This document shows, piece after piece, positions 1 to 9,032 of a stretch of 64,000 nucleotides of DNA. Origin of the DNA: Paenibacillus agilis (lineage in GTDB: Bacteria > Bacillota > Bacilli > Paenibacillales > Paenibacillaceae); NCBI RefSeq assembly GCF_007786455.1, contig NZ_VNJK01000005.1, forward strand, positions 1 to 64,000. The letters are read 5' to 3'. How positions within the stretch are numbered: position 1 is the first letter of the stretch; every line of letters starts with the position of its first letter. A model generated the notes under the pieces. The model was not told the origin of the DNA, ran no database searches, and was given only the letters and a program-made list of their open reading frames with translations. Made by a program: the position numbers and the translations under genes.

Positions 1-100
1 AACCTTCAGGAGTGCAAGCACTCCATCAAGTCCGCTCGACTTGCATGTATTAGGCACGCCGCCAGCGTTCGTCCTGAGCCAGGATCAAACTCTCCATAAA
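1..100 (-). rRNA. 16S ribosomal RNA, 5' end (partial)
   Basis: The reverse complement of the first ~100 bases has the universal 16S start (GAGAGTTTGATCCTGGCTCA), followed by the conserved helix around AACGCTGGCGGC and a V1 loop ending GTGCTTGCACTCC. The gene continues off the left edge. The V1 loop resembles Paenibacillus. The mature 5' end is estimated from the usual distance to the GAGTTTGAT motif, so position 100 is approximate. Confidence 0.97.
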
Positions 101-593
101 AGTGTTTGACTTGCTCATTTGTAATGCTGACGAAATTCATTGCTGAATTTCTTATATCAAACGTTTCACTCGTTGTTCAGTTTTCAAAGAACAATTTAGC
201 TCAGATCACTCATCTTTCGATTCGTTTTCTTTCGCTCTCGTTCGCCGTGTTTCTCAGCGGCGACTCTTATAATATATCATGTTGTTCATTTTCCGTCAAG
301 CATTTTTTTGAAAGTTTTTTTAGTTTGTTTTTCGATGTAGTTCGTTTGTAACGTACCTTCTTTTCGAACAATCACTTCTTAATTAAAATGAAGCGATTCA
401 AACATGTGTCTTTCATCTGCTTGTCCGTCTTGCTGTTGTGTACTTCCGAAGAAGACGTGTTTTAATTTATCACAGAACACAAATGAAAGTCAACTCTTTT
501 AATGGTCCAGTTTGTGGTAATTTAGTTCTGCATTTTCCATAGCTTCGTACTATTACATTTAAGTCACGCATCAACACACCTACCGCCCTGTCT
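101..593 (-). promoter_or_regulatory. rrn leader and promoter region
   Basis: Gene-free stretch upstream of 16S on the minus strand. Two sigma-A-type promoters are visible. The proximal one has TTGACG (294-299), a 17-base spacer and TATATT (271-276). The distal one has TTGACT (488-493), a 17-base spacer and ATAAAT (465-470). The transcribed leader contains the pre-16S segment GTTCTTTGAAAACTGAACAA (170-190 region), typical of Bacillales rrn leaders. Tandem promoters are usual for rrn operons. I see no coding potential here. Confidence 0.7.
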
Positions 594-1505
594 TTATGCA
601 CGGCTTCGCCCGTCTATCCACCGATAATAAGTCATTGCACCTATTGATGAGAACGTGTTGTCCAATTCCACCAATGACAGCTCTACAGAACCCCGGCTCA
701 CAAGCTTATCCAACAATAAAGGAATTTCATTCGCAATACATACTAAATCAGGATGACCACATAGCTCCAACAAATTCATACCTTTATGGGATTCGTGCAA
801 AATACGAACAAGCGGACTTAAATAAACGTACATACGTGTCGAAATGATAAATTCACACGCTAACAACACTAACTCCACTCGCTTATCTAATGTTTCTGTA
901 CTCATTACTAATTCTTCGTATAGTTTATGGATACCTAAATCAAGCAACCTAACATGCTGCCACAATGATGAACTCGGTACTTGTCCATGTTCGACTATAG
1001 ACAGCCTGGCTAGTTCCAACAACGCTTGCTCCGCTGCTGAAAATGCATCAAGATATGCTCTACTCCCCACACAACGCTTCAATTCAACATATGCTCGCAC
1101 AAACGCGCTAAATTTCATTAATATACGATGTTCTTGACACCTATCCCATAGCTTGGGGAAATCTCGAAGATACTGTACCATTTGGCCGTCACGATCATAT
1201 TCCACCGAAGCATAGAACAACCAACGTCTCATTTCTTCATATTCCAAAACATCGTCACTCAACAAATCATGCAGTGTTATATGAAGAACTACAATGTTAC
1301 ATTGACTTTCTCCCTCTAAATAAACAGGTGTCCATGCTGGGTATTCAGGATGTGAGCCTATTACCATAAGAAGCACATCCCAACTTAGTGTAGACTGCCA
1401 ATCATCCTCAAGTTGGTTTCGGTATACTGCTAGTATTCCGCTAACATCTTCATCTTGGGAAAGATGCTGGATCGAGAAATACAATGGCAAAGTATCTTTT
1501 TTCAC
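594..1505 (-). CDS. YgxA-like nucleotidyltransferase-like protein
   Basis: A 303-residue protein resembling the YgxA family (nucleotidyltransferase-like N-terminus followed by helical substrate-binding-like and winged-helix-like segments). The most characteristic part is the middle, ARLSIVEHG...KLYEELVMS...KRVELVLLACEF (about residues 170-225), which I recognise from Bacillales homologues. I cannot see an intact catalytic GS-x-D-x-D signature, so activity is uncertain; the family's function is unknown. Position beside an rrn operon and divergent from ygzB matches the B. subtilis arrangement. The plus-strand ORFs opposite it are shadows. Confidence 0.75.
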   Translation of the reverse strand: MKKDTLPLYFSIQHLSQDEDVSGILAVYRNQLEDDWQSTLSWDVLLMVIGSHPEYPAWTPVYLEGESQCNIVVLHITLHDLLSDDVLEYEEMRRWLFYASVEYDRDGQMVQYLRDFPKLWDRCQEHRILMKFSAFVRAYVELKRCVGSRAYLDAFSAAEQALLELARLSIVEHGQVPSSSLWQHVRLLDLGIHKLYEELVMSTETLDKRVELVLLACEFIISTRMYVYLSPLVRILHESHKGMNLLELCGHPDLVCIANEIPLLLDKLVSRGSVELSLVELDNTFSSIGAMTYYRWIDGRSRA

Positions 1506-1625
1506 AATTATCCCACACTTTTTGGCTTTCTTTAACAGCTAATGATAGTTTATACTTCTACATAGATTGTCTCTTTCCTTCTCTAAAGTACTATCATTCT
1601 GATTCAACGATAGGAGAGCATAGCG

Positions 1626-2084
1626 ATGACGAATCTCACAACACGCACAACGATGCGAGTATTTCGTACAAGCAAGATCAATGAATTTCGATTGTGGGGC
1701 CTCGTTCTGACACTGGTCGGGATGGGAATCATGATTTTGGGGACAGCAGGCATAGTAAAATGGGGACAGGCAGGCAAGCCTTTCGCAGCCGTATTTATGA
1801 TTATTGGCATGATTGCATTGCTAGCTAGCGTAGCCATTTACTTTTGGGCAGGGATGCTCTCGACAAGCGCTGTTATGCTCCAATGTCCAGAGTGTGGCCG
1901 CCAAACCAAGATGCTAGGCAAGACAGATCGCTGCATGGGATGCCGAACCATTCTTACTTTGGATATTGCACAAGCAACGGATGTTCCTGAATATGAAAGT
2001 GAACAAAAGCAACCATCCGAATTATCTAGTACCATAAGTGACACTTTTGAATCTGAAGATCGTCATAATGAAGTACGTCAGTAA
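1626..2084 (+). CDS. ygzB: YgzB-like membrane protein with zinc ribbon
   Basis: 152 residues. Two transmembrane segments (about residues 20-42 and 50-75) are followed by a cytosolic zinc ribbon, CPEC...CMGC (about residues 87-106). Closely resembles B. subtilis YgzB, sharing the pattern YFWAGMLST-x-AV before the ribbon and LTLD after it. Function unknown. The start has AGGAGAG 8 bases upstream. A second Met at residue 10 aligns better with the short B. subtilis protein but has no ribosome binding site. Divergent from the ygxA-like gene and near perR, as in Bacillus. Confidence 0.8.
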   Translation: MTNLTTRTTMRVFRTSKINEFRLWGLVLTLVGMGIMILGTAGIVKWGQAGKPFAAVFMIIGMIALLASVAIYFWAGMLSTSAVMLQCPECGRQTKMLGKTDRCMGCRTILTLDIAQATDVPEYESEQKQPSELSSTISDTFESEDRHNEVRQ

Positions 2085-2142
2085 CAATAACTTTTATAAT
2101 ATTGTAGTTGAATTATTATTTGAAACATGACCAGATACAACT

Positions 2143-2178
2143 AGAGCCGCTCCCCTTACCGGAGAACGGCTCTTTTTT
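2143..2178 (+). terminator. Intrinsic terminator after ygzB
   Basis: Arms AGAGCCG and CGGCTCT, with an inner CTCC/GGAG stem, followed by a T6 run on the plus strand. Placed 60 bases after the ygzB stop; it may also end the convergent GH18 gene. Confidence 0.85.
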
Positions 2179-2189
2179 AGTAAAAATAA

Positions 2190-3935
2190 TTAGTATTGCA
2201 ATAACTCCCAAGCTTTCTCATTCCCCAATGAACGTACCCAAACTCCAAATCCAGCAAGGTTAAGCTCCTTCGCCATTTTCAAACGAGCTTTAATAGATGT
2301 CTCATCTTCAAGCCAAACTCGGTATTTCACATTACCTTCACTTACTTCTGCATAATTCTGTCCTGTTGATTCTGAATATACAGGTTTAGCCCTATGCTCT
2401 TTCATCCATTCTTCTGTAGACTTCATTCCCAACGCTTTGGATGACACTTTTACTTCCCCATTCTCGTGTGTCTCCGTCCAAATCCGTGTATAAAGCGGCA
2501 TTCCTAACACCATCTTCTTAGCTGGTACACCGTCTTCCTCCATAATTCGAGTTACAGCCTCACGAGACCAAGGCAATGATGCCACTGATCCCGCTTTCGG
2601 ACTTGCAGCCCAATGCTCGTCATATGCCATTACAATCATGTAGTCCACGGAACGACCTAATTCAGCACGATCAAGGAACCTTGACCAGTTGCCACTACCA
2701 GACTTAGCCGTAACGTCAATAGAAACAACAATCCCCTCCTTACGCAACAAGGGGGTGAGCTCACGCACAAACTGAGTAAGCTGATCGCGATCTTTTACAT
2801 TTACATTTTCAAAATCAATATTAATTCCATCAAGATCATACTGCTTCACGAATGCAAGCAGTTGCTCCGTCATATAACTTCTATTCTTATAAGTAGCTAA
2901 TGCTTCTGTTGTACGTTCTGGGTCAAAACTATTGCTAAATAAACCCCATACATACTTTTGCTGTGAATGTGCCCATTCCACAAGGCGCTTGTCCGCTTTG
3001 TTATCAATCTTCCCGCTGCCATCAGCAATACTAAACCAGGTCGGACTAATCACATTGATCCCTGGCATTTGCGGCAGCTTAGCTGGATCAGGGTTACGAC
3101 TGTAAACTGCTTCCCAAGCTAACGCTACTGGCGTCTGCTTCTCTACGAATTCAGGCAACTTAACTGCTGGGATATTTGGAATCGTGGATTGTTCGCCCAT
3201 GACTAACTCATCTTGCTTTATATAGCCGATGCGTCCTTGGTCGTCCTGAATTCGACTCCAATTCCCTTCACTCTTCCACACATATACCTGTGTTGAGTCT
3301 TTCAGATCTGCAGCGATTGGCGCATTATCGTCTGCGCCTTCTCTTAATTTAACGGATACATTAGAATCATTAGAATGATTGCCAGCAACAATATTCGCGA
3401 GCTGAAGCTTCTGTCCTGGCAACATAACATGAACAACGTCATTGTCACTGTACTCACGGACATCCACAACACCTAATTGTTTAAGTATGGTATATGGCAC
3501 ATAAACTTCATCTTTAACACGCTCCGCTGCAACTCCCCAGTTATAGGATTTACCATTCCATGTCCCTGTCCCATCATCTATAGATACTGTTGCCACATGA
3601 TGATCATTAGTTAAAATGACAAGTTCAGATTTCTCCTCATATATCGCTTGAGGCATTATCCGCTCTTGTATAGCTGTGAGCGGAAGCAGTAATTGCTCCC
3701 CTTTGCCTCTGGCACCATACTTGGTGTACTCACCATTCCATGTAATTGGTTGTGTGATTGAAGGCTTTAACTTTGGATATTCTTCATTAGGGGACCAGGC
3801 CTTCCAGCCCTGCCATAAACTAAATAGCAATATCGTTAAGCCTATAAGCACAAAGAGGCATCCCCCACGCTTAGAGCGCCGACTCGATCTGGCTGCATAT
3901 TTTGAATATTGATTGTTACGGTTATCTCTTCGCAT
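2190..3935 (-). CDS. Membrane-anchored GH18 glycosidase with SH3b and stalk domain
   Basis: 581 residues. A basic N-terminus precedes one transmembrane anchor (about 25-45). Next come a copper-amine-oxidase-N-terminal-like stalk domain (about 85-170), an SH3b domain (about 190-245) and a glycoside hydrolase 18 domain to the C-terminus. The GH18 catalytic motif DGINIDFE (about residue 370) keeps the general-acid Glu. Proteins of this architecture (YdhD/YaaH/SleL relatives) act on cell-wall or spore-cortex N-acetylglucosamine linkages. The substrate here is inferred, and extracytoplasmic location follows from the anchor. Single gene, transcribed towards ygzB. Confidence 0.88.
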   Translation of the reverse strand: MRRDNRNNQYSKYAARSSRRSKRGGCLFVLIGLTILLFSLWQGWKAWSPNEEYPKLKPSITQPITWNGEYTKYGARGKGEQLLLPLTAIQERIMPQAIYEEKSELVILTNDHHVATVSIDDGTGTWNGKSYNWGVAAERVKDEVYVPYTILKQLGVVDVREYSDNDVVHVMLPGQKLQLANIVAGNHSNDSNVSVKLREGADDNAPIAADLKDSTQVYVWKSEGNWSRIQDDQGRIGYIKQDELVMGEQSTIPNIPAVKLPEFVEKQTPVALAWEAVYSRNPDPAKLPQMPGINVISPTWFSIADGSGKIDNKADKRLVEWAHSQQKYVWGLFSNSFDPERTTEALATYKNRSYMTEQLLAFVKQYDLDGINIDFENVNVKDRDQLTQFVRELTPLLRKEGIVVSIDVTAKSGSGNWSRFLDRAELGRSVDYMIVMAYDEHWAASPKAGSVASLPWSREAVTRIMEEDGVPAKKMVLGMPLYTRIWTETHENGEVKVSSKALGMKSTEEWMKEHRAKPVYSESTGQNYAEVSEGNVKYRVWLEDETSIKARLKMAKELNLAGFGVWVRSLGNEKAWELLQY

Positions 3936-4111
3936 ATTTCCTCCTCTTTACTATATAGACGCATTCACATCCTACCATTACGTCATGCAGTACAATAATT
4001 CAATATTCGATATTCGTTGTGATGGTTATATCAAGCTGATCCTAACATATAAAAACAAAACGCGCACCGATATGAATATCGCTGCGCGTCATCTTACTCT
4101 ACATGCTTCAC

Positions 4112-4561
4112 TTAACAGGGCTGTTCTACCTTAAAACAGTCCTGACAAACCCCATACACTTCCATCCGATGTCCACGAATGTGGAATCCGGTCCGTGATG
4201 CCGCTGTTTGCTCCACTTCATCAAGAGCAGGCATCGAGAAGTCAGCAATCTTGCCGCATTTCTCACAAATCGCATGGTAATGATCCGATATATCCGCATC
4301 AAAGCGACTGGAGCTATCACCATAAGTTAATTCACGAACAAGTCCCGCCTCAATGAACATCTTGAGATTGTTGTACACCGTTGCTACGCTCATGCTCGGA
4401 AACTTAGGCTCAAGCGCTCGGTATATTTCATCTGCAGTTGGATGGGTCATGGCGTCCATCAAAAATGCCAAGATTGCATGACGCTGCGGCGTAATACGCA
4501 CACCAGACTCTTTAAGATGTTCTAAAGCATGTTCAACCCGCGTCTTCATCCTGACCACCAT
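4112..4561 (-). CDS. perR: Peroxide-responsive repressor PerR (Fur family)
   Basis: 149 residues. Near-identical in pattern to B. subtilis Per[13 protein letters not shown], a winged helix with [10 protein letters not shown], then [13 protein letters not shown] with the regulatory His ligands, and two CxxC pairs (CEKC and CQDC) for structural zinc. The family senses H2O2 by metal-catalysed His oxidation and represses catalase, alkyl hydroperoxide reductase and metal homeostasis genes. The start is uncertain: the first ATG has AGGG 5 bases upstream, and a second ATG lies 12 bases downstream. A PerR-box-like sequence lies upstream, suggesting autoregulation. Confidence 0.95.
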   Translation of the reverse strand: MVVRMKTRVEHALEHLKESGVRITPQRHAILAFLMDAMTHPTADEIYRALEPKFPSMSVATVYNNLKMFIEAGLVRELTYGDSSSRFDADISDHYHAICEKCGKIADFSMPALDEVEQTAASRTGFHIRGHRMEVYGVCQDCFKVEQPC

Positions 4562-4602
4562 CCTTTCCCTAATCCTCTTGCACTAGGTTCATTCATTCTA
4601 CA

Positions 4603-4617
4603 TTATAACAATTCTCA
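4603..4617 (-). promoter_or_regulatory. Putative PerR box upstream of perR
   Basis: On the minus strand the 15-mer TGAGAATTGTTATAA matches the PerR consensus TTATAATNATTATAA at 12 of 14 defined positions. It lies 42 bases upstream of the perR start, where autorepression would act. Confidence 0.6.
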
Positions 4618-4703
4618 TCAAATAATTGATTTACATCCATTGTACGACTAATATTTTTCATTTGTCAATCGTCAATTATGTCATATGAAACAATTCAGGA
4701 AAA

Positions 4704-5924
4704 CTATCCCTTGTGCTGCAATGAAATGGAGCCCGATGCCCTCACTCTCAAGCCAACTCCACCTTCACCAACACTGTCAATAACAGCTGACTCATCAGAA
4801 CCAAGTGATGAGTAGTTAGTCATGATACTTCCTTTAAGCGAATGCAGGTCCACAGCCATATTCACATCCTGCGGTAAAACGAGATTGACGTCACCCTTCA
4901 AATTCTCAACACTCCAATAACCGCTTAGCTTAGAGGAACTGATATTGACATTTCCGTTATGAGCTACCGCATGAAGCGTGCTGTTTATTTCATCTAGCTC
5001 AATGTTCCCTTGTTGCACTTGCAGCTCTACACCGGATTCTAATCGTTGGCCATACACATTTCCTTTCATCGTATGCAGAACAGCCATTCCTTTTATATCA
5101 TTACATTCAATATCGCCTTTTGACGTTCTTGCCTCTACACGATCCAATGCATCCACGATCCTTATATCACCTTCATTCGCATGAACATAAATAGGCGCAA
5201 CTGGCCGCTGCGCATACACATTTCCTTTGTTCACTTGAATATCTAATTCTATAAATTTCTCTTCTGGAATCGTGATCTTAATGTCGAACTGAAAAGGCTG
5301 TCGTGGTTTATTGCTGCCTGTATAGCTTTTACCATCTAGAACAAGTTTATTTGGTGCTGCTTGTTCTAATTTCAAATCGACAGCAGCGGCAGCCACTTCC
5401 GCTTCTTGTTGCGTTGCCTCATATATCGTCACAATAGATTCCACTTCAATCGTCTCTGTTTCAGCAGTCTCAATATAAATATCACCGGTCTCATGCACGA
5501 TTGTAAGCTGATCGATGTCCTCTGAAAGCTGTTGCTCAATGGTTGGCTTCGTTATAGGCACCCCACCTTCAAGCACCATCTGCTTCATCATGGAGAAGTC
5601 GAATTGAATACTACGGACCCAGTTGTGAAATAGATTAGGCTGAGCGATCAAGAAAACACTGACAGCTACAATTAATGCTGCACTAATGCCAACAAAGTCC
5701 ACTTTCCATTTTTTCTTCTGCCTGCGCTTAAGCAATCCCGTTACTAAAACCTCAAAGGCCCAGCTAATCGCTATAAGCGGCCACCATACTTTTAACAACT
5801 TAATATGGGAATAACCCGTACTCAGAGCATCCCATAAAAGCAGACCCCCAATGCATACAAGCGACATTGCAGCAGTAAATCGTCCCGCTCGTATGAATGA
5901 GGTGGAGACAAATTCCTTTGTCAT
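4704..5924 (-). CDS. DUF4097-type beta-repeat membrane protein
   Basis: About 406 residues from the ATG that overlaps the upstream stop (ATGA). An N-terminal region with 3-4 hydrophobic segments resembles LiaF/LiaI-type membrane domains. A long C-terminal beta-solenoid follows, with repeats around GDI, GNV and GNIEL at ~20-residue spacing (DUF4097, putative adhesin). Third gene of the ECF sigma operon, so likely part of an envelope-stress or signalling unit. An ORF extension of 55 residues upstream is possible but has no ribosome binding site and overlaps the neighbouring gene. Exact role unknown. Confidence 0.75.
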   Translation of the reverse strand: MTKEFVSTSFIRAGRFTAAMSLVCIGGLLLWDALSTGYSHIKLLKVWWPLIAISWAFEVLVTGLLKRRQKKKWKVDFVGISAALIVAVSVFLIAQPNLFHNWVRSIQFDFSMMKQMVLEGGVPITKPTIEQQLSEDIDQLTIVHETGDIYIETAETETIEVESIVTIYEATQQEAEVAAAAVDLKLEQAAPNKLVLDGKSYTGSNKPRQPFQFDIKITIPEEKFIELDIQVNKGNVYAQRPVAPIYVHANEGDIRIVDALDRVEARTSKGDIECNDIKGMAVLHTMKGNVYGQRLESGVELQVQQGNIELDEINSTLHAVAHNGNVNISSSKLSGYWSVENLKGDVNLVLPQDVNMAVDLHSLKGSIMTNYSSLGSDESAVIDSVGEGGVGLRVRASGSISLQHKG

Positions 5925-6559
5925 CGTCTGCTTCTCGTTTCCTTTAGGAGGATATACAAACCAAAGCCGATGAGGGCAATTGCTCCGAGAAAGGAACCTA
6001 CGTATTGGAACAACCAACTTAGCCATGTTGGATCCAAAGCAAACAGCACCATGATTACACCTATCGCTACAAGCAAAACACCGATCCAAGGCCCCTGTGA
6101 TATCGGCACAGGAGTACCATATAGTGCGTGTAAGTTAACTTTATCAGTATGCTGCATGGCATCAAATAGATTAAAGAAATAGATAACAGGCATCAGTAAT
6201 GACAGTAGTACGATTAAAGGTACATTAGTACCCATATTGGATGTAGAGAAATAAACCACAGCCACAATATCAAGTACCAACAGCATAATCATCAATAACC
6301 CACGCTGCATCAGCCCTAAGTAAAAGTGACCCGCTCCAGGGAAAAGACATGCCAGCAGTATCGCGACAAACTTACTTTTCTTCGGCGGCTTCTGTGCAGC
6401 AAATGGCGGCTCCTGAACATGCCGATATGGGGTATCTGGAATTCCGTCCCACTCCTCTTTCCCTTGCCGTGCGCGATATGCCATATCCATCTCATACATA
6501 CGCTCACGCAAGAAGCGTTCTTCTTCTTTTTCCTCCATAAAGCTCTTCTGTCTAGTCAC
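5921..6559 (-). CDS. TM2-like multi-pass membrane protein
   Basis: 212 residues from a GTG start with GGAGG 8 bases upstream. A charged cytosolic N-terminus (about 1-62, rich in Glu/Arg) is followed by about five hydrophobic segments. The first carries FPGAGHFYLGLMQRG, a TM2-domain-like signature. Lies between the ECF sigma gene and the DUF4097 gene with a 4-base overlap, so translational coupling is likely. The charged N-terminal tail followed by membrane segments would suit an anti-sigma role, but I see no zinc-binding anti-sigma motif; that role is only a guess from gene order. Confidence 0.7.
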   Translation of the reverse strand: MTRQKSFMEEKEEERFLRERMYEMDMAYRARQGKEEWDGIPDTPYRHVQEPPFAAQKPPKKSKFVAILLACLFPGAGHFYLGLMQRGLLMIMLLVLDIVAVVYFSTSNMGTNVPLIVLLSLLMPVIYFFNLFDAMQHTDKVNLHALYGTPVPISQGPWIGVLLVAIGVIMVLFALDPTWLSWLFQYVGSFLGAIALIGFGLYILLKETRSRR

Positions 6560-6613
6560 CCTTCTCGCCTCCTTTCTATTCCCTCTTACGATTAACCGAT
6601 TTCTATTTTTTAT

Positions 6614-7240
6614 TTAAACGACTGGCACTTCTGCTGCTTGGCCCCAGCCATTTTTAAATAATGCTTTTGCACGATATAATCTCGTCTCAACCGTACGAAC
6701 CGGCATGGATAACTGTTCCGCTATCTCCGTATAAGAACGGTCACGCAAGTGATACATAACCATAATAGAACGGTATTTTAACGGCATATTGCGAAGCGTC
6801 TCTCGTACTTGTTCACATCGCTCCTGCTTCAACACATGCTCTTCCGGCAACTCTTCTGAAGCAATTAGCTCATTATCTAAGTTCATCCGATAATCCTCAT
6901 AAGGAAGGGAATCGGATTGGAGATGAAACTTCCACTTGCGCAAAGTGTCAATCAATTGATTACGTGTAAGTCGATACAACCAAGTTGTAAATTTCGCTTC
7001 CCCACGAAACGTGTGCAGCGAGCGGTATACTTTGATCCACACATCCTGTGCGATATCTTCAGCCAGATATCTGTCCTTAACAGTCTGACAAATACAAGTT
7101 AACACAAATCGACGATGTCTTTCCACTAAAGTATTCATCGCCTCTTGCTCTCCAGCAATAATTTGCTGAACAAGCTGCTCATCGGACTGGTTTTGCTTCG
7201 TACTTTCTTGACTATATAATCGATTGTTCAATAGGTTCAC
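6614..7240 (-). CDS. ECF-type RNA polymerase sigma factor
   Basis: About 208 residues from a GTG preceded by AAAGG at 12 bases; an upstream in-frame GTG at 7303 would add 21 residues. Sigma-70 region 2 (LAEDIAQDVWIKVYRSLHTF...WLYRLTRNQLIDTLRKW) and region 4 (YRSIMVMYHLRDRSYTEIAEQLSM...TVETRLYRAKALF) are clear, with no region 3, as expected for group IV sigma factors. First gene of a three-gene operon with a TM2-like membrane protein and a DUF4097 protein, which probably modulate it or are its targets. I could not identify an autoregulatory ECF promoter. Confidence 0.88.
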   Translation of the reverse strand: MNLLNNRLYSQESTKQNQSDEQLVQQIIAGEQEAMNTLVERHRRFVLTCICQTVKDRYLAEDIAQDVWIKVYRSLHTFRGEAKFTTWLYRLTRNQLIDTLRKWKFHLQSDSLPYEDYRMNLDNELIASEELPEEHVLKQERCEQVRETLRNMPLKYRSIMVMYHLRDRSYTEIAEQLSMPVRTVETRLYRAKALFKNGWGQAAEVPVV

Positions 7241-7572
7241 GGCAGTTAACACCCTTTCTATTCTTCCGTACATACATCGCAATGTCATGTTCTCATCGTT
7301 CACTTAAGTTACTATTATTGTACGCGGAATAGAAAAGGGCTTAAAACCTGCCGGAGTCTAGTTGTGGTTCACAGACTTTGGTCTAGGTAGGCTCCCTCCA
7401 AATGGACGGCATTTAATCAGCACAGCAGGAGATTTGCGGACCATTTTATATGAAATACGCTTAAGAAAGGGGCGTTTGCCTATAAAAAATGGAGCTAGAT
7501 CCCCAACGATCATCAGTCGATCCATCGGGGCACCTGCTCCATCTTTTATAAACATTTATCAACAAAGACGAT
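7241..7572. other. Gene-free stretch between ECF sigma gene and gatB
   Basis: Holds the 5' region of the ECF sigma gene and the gatB terminator. A 65-codon minus ORF (7358-7555) spans the terminator hairpin and has no convincing ribosome binding site, so I do not call it. Confidence 0.5.
7487..7533 (-). terminator. Probable terminator of gatCAB
   Basis: On the minus strand GGAGC...CCCC pairs with GGGG...GCTCC through an internal loop, followed by ATTTTTTAT. It sits about 40 bases downstream of the gatB stop. Confidence 0.55.
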
Positions 7573-9015
7573 TTACGCTTGTTTCAGCACATCAACAAGA
7601 AGTTCGTTAACAAGTGTCGGGTTCGCTTTACCTTTTGTCTCACGCATAACTTGGCCTACAAGGAAACCAATCGCTCTTTCTTTACCCGCGCGATAATCCT
7701 CTACAGATTGCGGATTCGCAGCTACAATCTTCTCAACAATTCCTCTGATTGCGCCTTCGTCGCTAATCTGAACAAGACCTTTTTCTTCAACGATTGCTTG
7801 AGGAGCTTTACCGCTCTCCAACATTTCTTTGAAGACAGTCTTAGCAATCTTGTTGCTGATCGTTCCCTTTTCAATAAGACCGATCATTTCGCCAAGATTT
7901 TGGCCATTCAACAATACATCATCAATCTCTTTGCTGTTCTGGTTTAAGTAGCCGAGAAGGTCACCCATAATCCAGTTCGCCACTGCTTTGGCATCCTTCG
8001 TGTAATTCAAGCTCTCTTCCAACAAATCAGCAAGCTTCTTCGAGGATGTAAGCACGTCTGCATCATAGTTGGACAAACCAAACTCAGATGCATAGCGAGC
8101 TTTACGAGCATCAGGCAGCTCAGGAATCGTCGCACGAACGCGCTCTTTCCACTCTTCATCAATATAAAGCGTGACAAGATCCGGATCTGGGAAATAACGA
8201 TAGTCATGCGCTTCTTCCTTGCTGCGCATAGACAACGTACGACCTTGAGACTCGTCCCATCTTCTTGTCTCTTGTACGATTGTGCCGCCATCTTCGAGAA
8301 TATCCGTTTGACGTTCTACTTCATATTCTGTACCGCGCACAACGCCGCGGAAGGAGTTCATGTTCTTCAACTCTGTTTTCGTGCCGTATTCTTCTTGACC
8401 AACTGGGCGCAAGCTGATGTTCACGTCACAACGAAGCGAACCTTCCTCCATTTTCACATCCGAAACGTCACAATATTGCATAATCGCTCTCAACTTCTGC
8501 ATGTAAGCTTCCGCTTCCTGCGCAGAACGGATATCCGGGTTGGATACAATCTCAACAAGCGGCGTGCCGACACGATTGAAGTCCACAAGGGAGCCAAAGC
8601 CGCCTTCCATATGCGTCAACTTCCCTGCATCTTCTTCAAGATGAAGACGGTCGATCGTAATTCGCTTTGTTTTGCCATCTACTTCAATATCAATCCATCC
8701 GTTACGTCCAATCGGCTGATCATATTGTGAAATTTGATACGCCTTCGGAGAGTCCGGGTAGAAGTAATTTTTTCGGTCAAACTTGCTAATGTCTGCAATC
8801 TCACAGTTCAGTGCCATTGCAGCTTTCATTGCATACTCAACCGCTTGTTTATTCAGTACAGGCAGTACGCCTGGATGTCCTAAACAAATCGGGCAAGTGT
8901 GTGTGTTAGGCGGTGCACCAAAGGATGTGGAGCATCCGCAAAAAATCTTCGAATTCGTGTGCAGCTCTACGTGCACTTCTAATCCGATTACCGTTTCAAA
9001 GGTTGTACTCGGCAT
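7573..9015 (-). CDS. gatB: Asp/Glu-tRNA amidotransferase subunit B
   Basis: 480 residues, full family length. Begins [15 protein letters not shown] and contains the GatB signatures [34 protein letters not shown] and the [10 protein letters not shown] segment. The C-terminal GatB/YqeY helical domain ends [14 protein letters not shown]. GatB binds misacylated Glu-tRNA(Gln)/Asp-tRNA(Asn) and carries the kinase step of transamidation with GatA and GatC. Last gene of gatCAB, 17 bases after gatA; start preceded by GGAGGAG. Confidence 0.98.
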   Translation of the reverse strand: MPSTTFETVIGLEVHVELHTNSKIFCGCSTSFGAPPNTHTCPICLGHPGVLPVLNKQAVEYAMKAAMALNCEIADISKFDRKNYFYPDSPKAYQISQYDQPIGRNGWIDIEVDGKTKRITIDRLHLEEDAGKLTHMEGGFGSLVDFNRVGTPLVEIVSNPDIRSAQEAEAYMQKLRAIMQYCDVSDVKMEEGSLRCDVNISLRPVGQEEYGTKTELKNMNSFRGVVRGTEYEVERQTDILEDGGTIVQETRRWDESQGRTLSMRSKEEAHDYRYFPDPDLVTLYIDEEWKERVRATIPELPDARKARYASEFGLSNYDADVLTSSKKLADLLEESLNYTKDAKAVANWIMGDLLGYLNQNSKEIDDVLLNGQNLGEMIGLIEKGTISNKIAKTVFKEMLESGKAPQAIVEEKGLVQISDEGAIRGIVEKIVAANPQSVEDYRAGKERAIGFLVGQVMRETKGKANPTLVNELLVDVLKQA

Positions 9016-9032
9016 GTCAGATTCTCCTCCTC

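Noticed and set aside
596-1137. Two plus-strand ORFs opposite the ygxA-like gene
   Set aside because: No ribosome binding sites and no recognisable protein features; the minus-strand frame matches a known family over its whole length.
7241-7360. Autoregulatory ECF promoter before the ECF sigma gene
   Set aside because: No AAC-type -35 with a CGT-type -10 at the right spacing.
7358-7555. 65-codon minus-strand ORF after gatB
   Set aside because: It spans the probable gatB terminator hairpin, lacks a ribosome binding site and shows no family resemblance.
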